Both the position numbers and the translations under genes were made by a program. From Anaerolineales bacterium (lineage in GTDB: Bacteria; Chloroflexota; Anaerolineae; Anaerolineales; UBA6663), in the NCBI GenBank assembly GCA_016789175.1, contig JAEURK010000272.1, positions 1 to 39,192 of the forward strand: a stretch of DNA of 39,192 nucleotides, given 5' to 3'. Each line of letters starts with the position of its first letter. Position 1 is the stretch's first letter. This document shows positions 1 to 9,235 of this stretch, piece by piece. Under the pieces are notes generated by a model, which made no database searches, was not told where the DNA came from, and worked only from the letters and a program-made list of their open reading frames with translations.

Positions 1-62
1 ACCCGCTCCAGTTCGGCGGTGTTGAAGCTAGCGGTGGTCAAGGCCAGGATCGAGAGGGACAT
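1..62 (-). CDS. N-terminal fragment of an unrecognised protein
   Basis: An ATG on the minus strand at 62 opens a frame that runs off the left edge after 20 complete codons. It reads MSLSILALTTASFNTAELER. The fragment is too short for a family call. It is divergent from the kinase gene that starts at 291, and the 228 bases between would hold both promoters. It could equally be a chance open frame. No clear Shine-Dalgarno sequence precedes it. Confidence 0.35.
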   Translation of the reverse strand, partial: MSLSILALTTASFNTAELER

Positions 63-290
63 AGGGTGATTCTAGCAGGCGGCCGGTATAATCCCACCAG
101 GCTTTATCCACTTATCACGCGGTTCGGGTGAGTGTTCGAAACGGGCACTGTCGCGGAAAGTAGGGCAAGGGCCGCAGCGCGCTGAGCGGCCTTGTCGCCC
201 AGTGGGCTGCGGCTTGGCCGTTGTCTTTGAGGGTGACAGGGTCAAACGGGTGAGTGCGACAAAGGCTGGAACGCCAACGTTAAGTGCCAT

Positions 291-2300
291 GTGACCATGA
301 ACCAAATCGGCCGCTATCAACTTCAGGGCATGCTCGGGCAGGGCGGGATGGCCACGGTCTACCGCGCCTATGACCCCAATTTCCGTCGGGACGTCGCCAT
401 CAAGGTCCTGCCGGCCAATCTGCTCAGCCAGGCCGACCTGCGTGCGCGCTTCCAGCGCGAGGCCGAGACGATCGCGGCCCTCGAGCATCCGGCGATCGTG
501 CCCGTGTATGACTTCGGCGAGGATAGCGCGTCCAACCAGCCCTATATCGTCATGCGCTTGATGACCGGCGGCTCGCTGGCCGAGCGTTTGCGCGGCGGGC
601 CGTTGGCATTGGGCGAGACCGTGCGCCTGTATCGCCAGCTGGCGCCGGCCCTCGATCAGGCCCATGCCCGCGGCGTGGTCCATCGCGACCTCAAGCCCGG
701 AAACATCCTGTTTGACGGCAGCGGCAACGCTTACGTCGCCGATTTCGGCCTGGCCAAGCTGACCGACTCCAACACCCAACTCAGCGCCACCGGCCTGATG
801 GGCACCCCGGCTTACATGAGCCCCGAACAGGCCCGGGGCGATAAAGAGATCGGGCCCGCCAGCGACATCTATGCGATGGGCGCGATGCTCTTTCACACGC
901 TCAGCGGCAAGCTGCCGTATGAGGCGGATACTGCCGTCGGCATGGCCCTGCGCCACGTCACCGACCCGGTGCCGCAGCTCAGCCTCTCACGCCCCGGCCT
1001 GCCGCGCGGGTGCGACAACGTGATCGCGACCGCGATGGCGAAGACGCCGGCCACCCGCTACGCGTCGGCCGGGACCCTGGTCTCGGCGCTCGAGACGCTC
1101 ACGGCCCAGGGCGAGTCGACCTCGTTCGAGCCGGTGATGACCTTGCCGCCGGGTGGCGCTTCCGAATCGCCACCCGGCCGCGCCTCTCAGCCGCCGGCAC
1201 GGCGCTCTTCGGCGGCGGCCCAGGCGCCGGTCCAGCTGCCACCCCCTCCGCCCTCGGGCCGCAACCCGCTGTGGTGGCTGCTCCCGGCCGGTCTGGCGGG
1301 CGTGGTCGTGGTCCTGGGGATTGGGGCCCTCGCGGTGGCGGCGATGATGTGGAACAACACGGCCACGCGCACGCCGCTCGCAGCCGTGTCCCCGACGGCG
1401 CCGATCGCCACCGCCGATCCGTCGACGCCTGTTCCGATCGCGACCACCGCGGCCGCGCCGGCCGCGTCCCCGACTGCAGCAGCGATCGCTGCGACGACCG
1501 AGGCGCCGCCGGACGCTCCGACCGAGCCGCCGACCGAGCCGGCGCCGGGCGCGACCGAGGTCGCCCTGAACGACGGGATGACCCTGGTCTTTCTGGGCGC
1601 GCGCTCGGGGTTCATGGGCCGCGACAGTGCCGCGCTCGACCAGGGCCCGGAGCACGCCGTCGAGCTCAGCCCGTATTGGATGGATCAGCACGAGGTGACC
1701 AACGCCATGTACGCGCGCTGCGTCGAGGCCGGGGTCTGTGGTGCGCCGCGGAACTTCCGCTCGTTCACGCGTGTCAACTACTTCGACAACCCGGCCTTCG
1801 CCGACTTCCCGGTGGTGTATGTCACGCGCGATGATGCGCACACGTATTGCGAGTGGGCCGGGCGGCGCCTGCCGACCGAGGCCGAGTGGGAGATGGCGGC
1901 CCGCACCGCAGCGAACCCATATCCCTGGCCCGACTCCGACTCGATCCCGGCGGTTGCTCAGCTCCTCAACTTCAAGCCCAGCGGCTTCAACGACACCACT
2001 CAGGTCATGAGCTACCCGGGCGGCGCCACGGCGTTGGGGTTGTTCGATCTGGCGGGCAATGTCTGGGAGTGGGTGGCCGATCCCTACGATCCGGCCTATT
2101 ACAACTCGGGCGAGCGGATCGACCCGCAAGGGCCGACTCGGTCCTCCGGCCCGCCCGACGCCTGCAACACCGCAGACTGCGGCGTGCTGCGGGGCGGCAG
2201 CTGGGACAGCGATGCCGAGCAGGTGCGGGTGACGACGCGCCTGTTTTACGGTGCGCAGGATACGCGCGACGCGTTTGGCTTCAGATGTGTGCGGAACTGA
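291..2300 (+). CDS. Transmembrane Ser/Thr protein kinase with extracytoplasmic FGE/SUMF-like domain
   Basis: PknB-like kinase, 669 aa, expected in the cytoplasmic membrane. The kinase domain (about 8-270) looks active: Gly-rich loop GQGGMATV (16-23), Lys38, Glu57, HRDLKPGN (131-138), DFG (151-153) and GTPAYMSPEQ (171-180). A Pro/Ala-rich juxtamembrane linker, one membrane helix (about 327-353) and a Thr/Ala/Pro-rich stalk follow. Residues about 425-669 form a formylglycine-generating-enzyme/sulfatase-modifying-factor fold, with WMDQHEVTNAMYARC, RLPTEAEWEMAAR, LAGNVWEWVADPY and LRGGSW. The cysteine pair of true formylglycine-generating enzymes is not seen after GGSW, so I infer a sensor or ligand-binding role rather than an enzyme. 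The listed start is GTG 291; an in-frame ATG at 297 is equally possible. The gene converges with the next kinase gene across a shared hairpin. Confidence 0.93.
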   Translation: MTMNQIGRYQLQGMLGQGGMATVYRAYDPNFRRDVAIKVLPANLLSQADLRARFQREAETIAALEHPAIVPVYDFGEDSASNQPYIVMRLMTGGSLAERLRGGPLALGETVRLYRQLAPALDQAHARGVVHRDLKPGNILFDGSGNAYVADFGLAKLTDSNTQLSATGLMGTPAYMSPEQARGDKEIGPASDIYAMGAMLFHTLSGKLPYEADTAVGMALRHVTDPVPQLSLSRPGLPRGCDNVIATAMAKTPATRYASAGTLVSALETLTAQGESTSFEPVMTLPPGGASESPPGRASQPPARRSSAAAQAPVQLPPPPPSGRNPLWWLLPAGLAGVVVVLGIGALAVAAMMWNNTATRTPLAAVSPTAPIATADPSTPVPIATTAAAPAASPTAAAIAATTEAPPDAPTEPPTEPAPGATEVALNDGMTLVFLGARSGFMGRDSAALDQGPEHAVELSPYWMDQHEVTNAMYARCVEAGVCGAPRNFRSFTRVNYFDNPAFADFPVVYVTRDDAHTYCEWAGRRLPTEAEWEMAARTAANPYPWPDSDSIPAVAQLLNFKPSGFNDTTQVMSYPGGATALGLFDLAGNVWEWVADPYDPAYYNSGERIDPQGPTRSSGPPDACNTADCGVLRGGSWDSDAEQVRVTTRLFYGAQDTRDAFGFRCVRN

Positions 2301-2302
2301 AG

Positions 2303-2362
2303 GCGGAGGAGGGACGAGGGAGGAGCGAAGGCGCCTTCTCTCCTCCCTCGTCCCTCCTCCGC
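2303..2362. terminator. Bidirectional hairpin between convergent kinase genes
   Basis: The arms 2303-2325 and 2340-2362 are a perfect 23-bp inverted repeat with a 14-nt loop, which itself contains the palindrome AAGGCGCCTT. The hairpin begins two bases after the stop of the upstream kinase and ends next to the stop of the opposing kinase. This position suits a shared terminator. No long U-tract follows on either strand. Confidence 0.75.
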
Positions 2363-2363
2363 T

Positions 2364-4160
2364 TTAGGGTGCTGTCTCGATCACGACGTTGTCGAACGCG
2401 ACCGCCACGCCCTGCGTGTCGAAGCTGTTGACGAAGACGCCGACCTGGCCCTCGCCGAGATCTTCATCGGTGTAGTTGCCGAGGAGCTTGCCATCGGCGT
2501 ACAGGCTGAGCGCGCCCCGGCTGCAGATCAACTTGATCGTGTAGGACTTCTGGAAGGGCACGATGTCGTTGGTCGTCGCCCACTTGGCGTCGCTCGAGCT
2601 CAGGCCGATGATGTCGCCGTTCTTGTACTTGTTGATGACGTAGTAGCCGTCGGCGGTGACGCCGGCGTAGTAGAAGTTGTTGTTGTCGACATAGCCGCAG
2701 ATCAGGCCGAAGCCCGGCCAGTCCTTTGAGTTTTGCGGCAGTTCGCTCAAATCGCGGGCCTGAACCTCGACCGCGACATCCGTATAGGTCGTGGCCTCGT
2801 AGTTGCCCCAGGCGATCAGGTTGGTGTCCTTGATCGTAACCACATAGGCGCCGTCGGTGATCGCGAAGCCGCTGTCGCTGTAATCGCCGATGGACCACAC
2901 ACCGCGATCGGACCCGAAATCGTCGCGCGCCAGCGTTTCCCCCTGCGGCGGCGGCGCCTCGGTCGGCCGGCGCGTGCTGGTCGGCAGCGGGGTCCGGGTA
3001 GGGCGGCGCGTGCGCGTGGGCGGGATCTCGGTCTCGGTCGGCGGCGGCGCGATCGTCTCGGTCGCGGTTGCGGTTGCGGCGCCCAGCGACGTGAGGGGTC
3101 CGAAGTTCCAGACGCTGGCGAGGCAGATCACGGCCCCGACGACCAGCACGCCGGCGACCGCGACGCCCGCGATCACGCCGGTCGAGCAGCCGAACAGGCC
3201 GGGCCGCGCGGCCGGGGCGATCGAACCGCTGCTGGAGGGCAGGGCGGGGGCAGCACTCGCCGGGAGGCTGGCGGAGCGGGTGCCGGGCTGACTGGCCGGG
3301 AGTGCCCAGGCATTACTGCCGTGTGCCGTGTTCGGCGCGATGCCGTTGGCAAACGTCAGGCCGGTGATGTCCTGCGACAGGCTGCCGGCTGTGGCGTAGC
3401 GCGCCGCCGGGTCCTTGGCCATCGCTTTGTGGATGATGGTCTCGGCATCGGCCGGCAGGTCCGGCCTTTGCGCCCGCAGGCTGGGCGGCGGCTCGTTCAC
3501 GTGTTTGAGCACGACCGCGATCGGCGTTGCCGCTTCGTAGGGCTGGCGCCCGGTCAGCATCTGAAACACGATCGCGCCGAGTGCGTACAGGTCGGAACGG
3601 CCGTCGATCTCTCTTTCGCCGCGCGCCTGCTCGGGGCTCATGTAGGCCGGTGTGCCCATCAGGCCGGTGCCGGTCAGGTTGACGTTCGATTCGGCCAGCT
3701 TGGCCAGGCCGAAGTCGGAGATGAAGGGATTGGCTTCGCCGTCGAAGAGGATATTCCCGGGCTTGAGGTCGCGGTGGATCACCCCGCGTGAATGCGCGAA
3801 GTCAAGTGCCGGCGCGAGCCGGCTGAGGATACGCGCGACTTCGACCAGGTCCATCGGCTGGCCGCGCAGGCGCTCCGCCAGCGTGCCGCCGGACATCAGC
3901 CGCATCACGATGAAGGGCTGGCCGGTCTCGGCGTTTTCGCCGTAGTCGTACACGGGCACGATGGCGCTGTGCTCGAGCGCGGCCACGACCTGTGCCTCGC
4001 GCTCGAAGCGCGCGCGAAAGGCCGGGTCGTGCAGGAACTCGCGCGGCAGGACCTTGATCGCCACTTCCCGCTTGAACATCGGGTCGTAGGCGCGCATCAC
4101 GGTGGCCATGCCGCCGCGACCGAGCTCGCCCCGAATTTCGTACCGTCCGATAGTCGTCAT
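2364..4160 (-). CDS. Transmembrane Ser/Thr protein kinase with LamG/DUF1080-like outer domain
   Basis: PknB-like kinase, 598 aa. The kinase domain (about 4-270) has GRGGMATV (14-21), Lys36, HRDLKPGN (129-136), DFG (149-151) and GTPAYMSPEQ, so it should be catalytically competent. A Ser/Ala/Pro linker leads to one membrane helix (about 329-350), then a Thr/Pro-rich stalk (PPTRTRRPTRTPLPTSTRRP) and a beta-rich domain (about 408-598). That domain starts LARDDFGSDRGVWSIG and contains ADGKLLGNY and VAFDNVVIE, typical of LamG/3-keto-disaccharide-hydrolase-like concanavalin folds. I infer a carbohydrate or cell-wall ligand sensor. The kinase half closely resembles that of the convergent kinase at 291-2300, suggesting paralogs with swapped sensors. 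A short GAGG element precedes the ATG. Confidence 0.92.
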   Translation of the reverse strand: MTTIGRYEIRGELGRGGMATVMRAYDPMFKREVAIKVLPREFLHDPAFRARFEREAQVVAALEHSAIVPVYDYGENAETGQPFIVMRLMSGGTLAERLRGQPMDLVEVARILSRLAPALDFAHSRGVIHRDLKPGNILFDGEANPFISDFGLAKLAESNVNLTGTGLMGTPAYMSPEQARGEREIDGRSDLYALGAIVFQMLTGRQPYEAATPIAVVLKHVNEPPPSLRAQRPDLPADAETIIHKAMAKDPAARYATAGSLSQDITGLTFANGIAPNTAHGSNAWALPASQPGTRSASLPASAAPALPSSSGSIAPAARPGLFGCSTGVIAGVAVAGVLVVGAVICLASVWNFGPLTSLGAATATATETIAPPPTETEIPPTRTRRPTRTPLPTSTRRPTEAPPPQGETLARDDFGSDRGVWSIGDYSDSGFAITDGAYVVTIKDTNLIAWGNYEATTYTDVAVEVQARDLSELPQNSKDWPGFGLICGYVDNNNFYYAGVTADGYYVINKYKNGDIIGLSSSDAKWATTNDIVPFQKSYTIKLICSRGALSLYADGKLLGNYTDEDLGEGQVGVFVNSFDTQGVAVAFDNVVIETAP

Positions 4161-4353
4161 GGTCCTCTACAGCGCAACGCGACAGGCCTGGGAGCAGCCG
4201 CGCAGATCAACTCATTAACGAGCGGGTTGACGCTTTCAGCGCCGATGATATCCGCTCGGCCGCCTGGCGCAACCCGGGGGCGGCTTGACCATTATGCCCT
4301 GGCGCCTGGCGGACGGCCTATAGCCCCCCGGTACTCGGGAAGCTGGCGGCATT

Positions 4354-6609
4354 CTACGGCGCCGGCCCCCAGACCGGGCTCAACTCATCCCACTCGGCGA
4401 TGCCACTCAGGTTGACCTCGTTCTCGCCCAGCGACGTCATCACGTAGATCTGCGATCCGCCCCCGTCGCGGCGCGACACGAACACGATCTGTTTGCCATC
4501 CGGGCTCCAGCGCGGGCTGCTGTCGCTGTGCCCGTCGGTGAGTTGCGTGAAGCTCATCTTGAGCGGGCTGTCCTCGACCGTGGTCAACATGATGTTGTTT
4601 CCGAGCGCGCTCGGGCTCTGGCGTGTGTAGGCGACGAACAGACCGTCGGGTGAAACGTCGGCGTCGACGATGATGTTGTTCTGCGGCAACTCGCTCAGGA
4701 AGACGCGATAGCTGAACTGGCCCGAGAGCGGGAACCTGTCCCACATCGCCTGCATGACCTCGGGGAATGGGAAGACCCGCCACAACTCGCCGCGCCCGTT
4801 CTGGGTGGAGATCACCAACATCCGGCGGCAATCGCTCCGGAAGAAGGTCGGGTTGTACTCGACCACGTTCGAGCGGGTCGTGCTGTAGTTGCGGGGCGCG
4901 CGGTTGTCGGCCTCGATCACGAAGATCTGCGGATATTGATTGCGGATCGAAGTGAAGAAGATCGTCTTGCCGTCACACCAGACCGGTTGGAAGTCATCCT
5001 CATTCGGGCGGCCGGCGCGGTCGGGCACGGTCAGGTTGACGGGGTTGGTCCCGTCCGCGTTGACGATCCACAGGTCGACCGGGCCGCCGGGCGAGACCTC
5101 GGCCGTATAGACGATGCGCTGTCCGTCGGGGCTCCAGGCCAGCTGCGTGCCGGGCAGGTCGCCCAGGCGGCCGAGCTGCCAATCGGGCGACCACTTATTG
5201 GATGGGTCGGTCGTCACCTGGCGCACGTCGGAGCCATCGGCCGCCATGGTGTAGACCTGGTAGTACTGGCCGTCGCGATTACTGATGAACGCGATCCGTG
5301 GGCCGGTCGCGGCCGCGGAAACGGTCGGGCTGGCCGCCGCCGTGGGCGCCACAGTCGGCGGGACGCGGGTCTCGGTCGGCTCCGGCGTTGGGGCCGAGGT
5401 CGCCGTGGCAGCCGGCCGTTCGACCGTGATCTCTGGGCTGGGCATGGCCGTCTCACCGAAGGCGACGTTCTGAGGGGTGGCGGTCGGCGCTGCCGGGTCA
5501 TCCGCGCCGCCACGGGTCAGCGCAAAGACCAGGGCGGCCACCCCAAGGCCGGCCAGCGCCACGGCGCCGATCCCGGCCGGGATCAACCACATCGGTCGCG
5601 CGGCCGCGGCTGGCCGCGGCCCTGTGCCGCTCGGCGCGGGCTCGGGTGCCACCACGGTGGCCGAGATGTCGCTGGGCGACGTGCCTCGGCTTAGCCCGCC
5701 GCGCGAGCCCGTGGTCGGTTCTTTGGCGACGACCGTCGGCTCGCCGGCCAGGCCGAAGCCCGCGACGACCGTGGCATCCTGCGCCGAAGTCGCAACGGGT
5801 TCAGACGGGATCTGGCCCTGCAGGGCGAGCTTGAACGTGCGCGCGTCGGCGAAACGTTCGGCCGGCTTGAGCGCCAGCCCGCGCATCAAGGCATCACTGA
5901 CGTGCTGCGGCAGGCCGGGGCAGAAGACCTCGGGCCGCGGCAGTTCGGCGTTGTTGAGCAGACGCTCCATGCTGTCGGGCGGCGTCCGCCCGGTCAGGGT
6001 GGCGTAGAGCGTCGCGGCGAGCGCGTACAGATCGCTGCGCCCGTCAGTGCGGCCCATACCATACTGCTCGGGCGGGGCGTAGCCCGGCGTGAGCGCGATC
6101 GCGGCCGTGGTGGTTTTCGAGTCTCCTCCGCTGGCCTTGGCGATTCCGAAGTCCACCAGGATGGCCTGATCACCAGGTGCCAGACGGATGTTGCCGGGCT
6201 TGATGTCGCGGTGGATCACCGGCGGCGTGCGCGCGTGCAGATACGTGAGCGCGTCGCAGATCTGGGCGCTCCAGCGGATCACATCGTCCAGTGGAACGGC
6301 GCCGCCGCTGGCCAAACGCTCGCGCAGGTCCTCGCCCTCGACAAAGTCCATCACCAGGTATTGCTGACCGCTCAGGACGAAGTGGTCGGTGACACGTGGC
6401 AGGTTGGAGTGGCGCAGGGTGGCCAGCAGGGTGGCCTCGCGCTTGAATTGGCGCTCGCTCTCCGGTGACGCGTTGAGGTTTTCCTTGACGGCGACCGAGG
6501 TGCCGAGGTTCTCGTCAATCGCCAGGTAGACGGCGCCCATGCCGCCCTGGCCGAGCACGCGCTCTATCCGATATCGTCCGCCGAGGAGTGTGCCGGATTC
6601 CAATGACAT
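4354..6609 (-). CDS. Transmembrane Ser/Thr protein kinase with TolB-like beta-propeller
   Basis: Kinase of 751 aa. The kinase domain (about 10-265) has GQGGMGAVY, Lys42 in VAVKENL, HRDIKPGN (133-140), DFG (153-155) and the activation-segment end TPGYAPPEQY, which is a different subfamily from the two kinases to its left. A membrane helix spans about 340-365. The outer part (about 435-751) shows PD40/TolB-like beta-propeller blades: IAFISNRDGQYYQVYTMAADG, WSPDGQRIVYTAE, WSPDGKQIVFVSRRDGG and similar. Proteins with this layout are usually signalling receptors; the ligand is unknown. The start ATG at 6609 lies 181 bases from the divergent VWA-FHA operon. The 193 bases between this gene and the kinase downstream hold nothing I recognise. 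Confidence 0.93.
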   Translation of the reverse strand: MSLESGTLLGGRYRIERVLGQGGMGAVYLAIDENLGTSVAVKENLNASPESERQFKREATLLATLRHSNLPRVTDHFVLSGQQYLVMDFVEGEDLRERLASGGAVPLDDVIRWSAQICDALTYLHARTPPVIHRDIKPGNIRLAPGDQAILVDFGIAKASGGDSKTTTAAIALTPGYAPPEQYGMGRTDGRSDLYALAATLYATLTGRTPPDSMERLLNNAELPRPEVFCPGLPQHVSDALMRGLALKPAERFADARTFKLALQGQIPSEPVATSAQDATVVAGFGLAGEPTVVAKEPTTGSRGGLSRGTSPSDISATVVAPEPAPSGTGPRPAAAARPMWLIPAGIGAVALAGLGVAALVFALTRGGADDPAAPTATPQNVAFGETAMPSPEITVERPAATATSAPTPEPTETRVPPTVAPTAAASPTVSAAATGPRIAFISNRDGQYYQVYTMAADGSDVRQVTTDPSNKWSPDWQLGRLGDLPGTQLAWSPDGQRIVYTAEVSPGGPVDLWIVNADGTNPVNLTVPDRAGRPNEDDFQPVWCDGKTIFFTSIRNQYPQIFVIEADNRAPRNYSTTRSNVVEYNPTFFRSDCRRMLVISTQNGRGELWRVFPFPEVMQAMWDRFPLSGQFSYRVFLSELPQNNIIVDADVSPDGLFVAYTRQSPSALGNNIMLTTVEDSPLKMSFTQLTDGHSDSSPRWSPDGKQIVFVSRRDGGGSQIYVMTSLGENEVNLSGIAEWDELSPVWGPAP

Positions 6610-6678
6610 AAGCGTCCGTATTTTAGGACAAGTTGGCCGAATAATTTGTGGGAATCGGTTGGAAATGGGCCGCGTCTT

Positions 6679-6707
6679 TTGCGATCCCTGTCAGACGCGC
6701 ATATAAT
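6679..6707 (+). promoter_or_regulatory. Sigma70-type promoter for the VWA/WXG/PP2C operon
   Basis: TTGCGA (6679-6684) and TATAAT (6702-6707) are separated by exactly 17 bases. The element lies 84 bases upstream of the ATG at 6791, in the divergent region between the beta-propeller kinase and the operon. The A/T-rich stretch downstream would be the leader. The -10 is consensus and the -35 matches at the key TTG. Confidence 0.65.
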
Positions 6708-6790
6708 GAAACAAAACCCGATAAAAAGGGCGTTAATCCTTTACGGAAACCAACCGAACTTCCCCAGCTGCCATTACGATAGAACTCCTT

Positions 6791-9100
6791 ATGTCCTTGC
6801 TGCGTGTCCCGGTCCGTCTGATCGCGACCCTGGTGTTGGCGGGTTCCTTCCTGGCTTTGGCCTGGCTATCGCCGCTGGGCGGCGGCCTGGCCTGGGCGGC
6901 TCAACCCGTCACGGGCCCTCTGCGCTTGATCGTCCATCGGGTCGAAGGGCCCGAGGAGGTCACAACCGAAATCGTGCCCGGGCTGCGGCTGCGGGTGCGC
7001 TTCTCGGTCTTTGATGACGAGAAAGGCCAGCCGGTCGCGACCAAGCAAGACGGCGGCGGCGACTCGGGCCAGCCCGTGCAGATGATCGTCGACGAGGTGA
7101 CCTACGAGCGCAGTGCGACGCCGGTCTCCGAGGCGACCACGGTCGTCATGCTGGTCGACAACAGCGCCACCTTCGCGCCCTTCAGCCAGACCAAGAACTA
7201 CGAACTCATCCGCGAGAAGACCGCCGAGGCCCTCAAGTCGTTTGGCGCCAAGTACGTGTCGGTCTTCGCGTTCAACAACACCGAGAGCCGCCTCACGCCC
7301 TACACACTCAGTGTCGAAGAGGCGGCGACGGCGCTCAAGAAGCTGCGCCCGGTCAGTAACTCGCGCGCCTGCCTGTTGCAGGCCACCAACAACGTCGTCA
7401 ACGACCTCGATCTGTGGGATGGGACCTCGCGCAAGATCCTGGTGATCGTGACCGGCAGCAGCGATACGTGCGGCGGGGTCGAGATCAACGCCCTGGCGCA
7501 ATCGGCGCGTGACCGCGGGATCGAGGTGTACGCGGTCGGCATCAAGGGCTACTCGGCCAGCGACACCGAGCTGGAAGCGATCGTGGCGCCGACCGGCGGC
7601 GTGGTCGAGAGCAAGACCGTCGAGATCGGCCAGCTCAATATCTCGTTCGACCGCGTCGTCGGCGTGGTCAAGAACCAGTGGCAGGCCGACTTCGTGATCT
7701 ATCCGCTGCAGGGCGAAAAGACACCTGAGCTGGTCGTCCCGTTCGGCACGCTGGATGTCGCACGCGGGCCGCTGCCGGCGCCGATTACGGTGCCGCGCGA
7801 TTATCCGCCGCCGCCGCGGGTCAGCATCCCGGTCCAGCCCGAGGTGACGGCGCGGCAACTCAAGGCCGACCTGCTATTCGAGAACGCCACCTTGATCGCG
7901 GCCTTGCAGGTGGACATCATCGACAAGGGCACCTTGCGGACCGTGTTCTCGCAGGTGATCACCGACACCGTCAGCGACCAGGTCCTGATCCAGTGGCCGG
8001 ATGGCGCTTTGGAGACCGGGCGCACGTATGAGTTGCGTATCACGGCGCTCAGCGTCGATGGTGTGCCCTTCCCGAACGGGCAGGGCGTCGTCGAGTTCAA
8101 CTTCGATCCGGCGCCGCCGACCGTCGACGCGTTCATATTGAGCGGTCCGACGCTCGAGGATCCGACCATCGGTCTGACGGTGACGGTTCGCAACGTCTTC
8201 GATCTGGGCGGGCTGCAGCTCATGTTGCGCAACGACAAGATCCAACCGCCGCAGGTGATCACGACCACCCAGGCGGCGCCCGAGGGGCCCTTTGTGCTGA
8301 CGGTGCCCTACGACACCCTGCCGACCGGCGAGTATTCAGTCATCGTCGTGGCGGTCGATTCGGCCGGCGAGCCGCTGACCTTCTCGGCGCCGCAGCCGAT
8401 CACGCTCACGGCACCCTCGGCCGTGGCCCGCCTGACGTTCTGGCTCCAGAAGAACCCGCTGGTGACCGTCGGCGTTGGGCTGCTGGGATGCCTGGCCGTG
8501 GTCGGCCTGATGGTCCTGGCGATCGGCGGGATGCTGGCACGGCGTCGGGCGCAGATCCGGACTGTGGACATGGCCTTGCCCGAGCGCGCTCAGGTGCAGG
8601 CCGCGATGACCGAATCGCTGGTCTCCAACAAGCCGGTTGGGCCGGCCAGGCCCCCGGCGTCGCGCAAACCGCCCAGTGGCGCCGGCAGCGGCTCGGCCCC
8701 GCAACGTCAGGCCCCACGCGCCGAGGCGGACCCGGGCGCCGCTCAGCACACCATGATCAGCCGGGTGATGAAATCCAAGCGGCCGGTGCTTGAACTGACG
8801 ATCGCCGAACCCGCGACCCTGACCTTCCGGGCGGAGGTGACGAAGTCACCGTTTACGCTCGGGCGCAAGGCCGGCTGCGACGCCGTCCTGCCGGTCGAAG
8901 CGACCAGCGGCGTCTCGGGACAACACTTGAGCCTGGTGTTTGTGCAGGATCAGTGGATGGTCCTGGACGAGGGCAGCACCTACGGCAGCCTGATCGACGG
9001 CGTGGTCGTGACCAAGGGCCAGCCTGTGCCGCTCAAAGACGGCGTCTTGCTGGGTCTGGGGCCGCGGGTCAAGGTCAAGGTGCGCTTCAAGTCGTCATAA
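6791..9100 (+). CDS. Membrane protein with extracytoplasmic VWA domain and cytoplasmic FHA domain
   Basis: 769 aa and apparently the first gene of a four-gene operon. A signal peptide or anchor (1-37, core LIATLVLAGSFLALAWL) precedes a von Willebrand A domain (about 115-300). Its MIDAS-like motif is D123-N-S-A-T, close to the canonical DxSxS. Two beta-sandwich-like segments follow (about 345-540), then a membrane helix (about 556-583) with positive residues RRRAQIR after it. A Pro/Ser-rich linker leads to an FHA domain (about 688-765): LGRKAGCD, SGQHLS (709-714) and GSTYGSLIDG. FHA domains bind phosphothreonine, so the cytoplasmic end should read kinase marks, while the VWA end could bind proteins outside. 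Little Shine-Dalgarno signal precedes the ATG. The partner and exact role are unknown. Confidence 0.9.
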   Translation: MSLLRVPVRLIATLVLAGSFLALAWLSPLGGGLAWAAQPVTGPLRLIVHRVEGPEEVTTEIVPGLRLRVRFSVFDDEKGQPVATKQDGGGDSGQPVQMIVDEVTYERSATPVSEATTVVMLVDNSATFAPFSQTKNYELIREKTAEALKSFGAKYVSVFAFNNTESRLTPYTLSVEEAATALKKLRPVSNSRACLLQATNNVVNDLDLWDGTSRKILVIVTGSSDTCGGVEINALAQSARDRGIEVYAVGIKGYSASDTELEAIVAPTGGVVESKTVEIGQLNISFDRVVGVVKNQWQADFVIYPLQGEKTPELVVPFGTLDVARGPLPAPITVPRDYPPPPRVSIPVQPEVTARQLKADLLFENATLIAALQVDIIDKGTLRTVFSQVITDTVSDQVLIQWPDGALETGRTYELRITALSVDGVPFPNGQGVVEFNFDPAPPTVDAFILSGPTLEDPTIGLTVTVRNVFDLGGLQLMLRNDKIQPPQVITTTQAAPEGPFVLTVPYDTLPTGEYSVIVVAVDSAGEPLTFSAPQPITLTAPSAVARLTFWLQKNPLVTVGVGLLGCLAVVGLMVLAIGGMLARRRAQIRTVDMALPERAQVQAAMTESLVSNKPVGPARPPASRKPPSGAGSGSAPQRQAPRAEADPGAAQHTMISRVMKSKRPVLELTIAEPATLTFRAEVTKSPFTLGRKAGCDAVLPVEATSGVSGQHLSLVFVQDQWMVLDEGSTYGSLIDGVVVTKGQPVPLKDGVLLGLGPRVKVKVRFKSS

Positions 9101-9235
9101 TGCGACCTGGATATCGTGTTCCCGCGCCAATCGGGACAAACTTCCCTGGCTGTCGGGAACCTGTCCCATGACATCAGGACGGGCGCTCCGGTATCGTGAT
9201 CGGAGCGAGACCCTGTCTCTTATCAGGAGCCGGCC

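Noticed and set aside
87..92. TATAAT upstream of the first kinase gene
   Set aside because: The -10 is consensus but the sequence 17 bases upstream (GGGTGA) is not a -35, and the leader would be nearly 200 bases; left unassigned.
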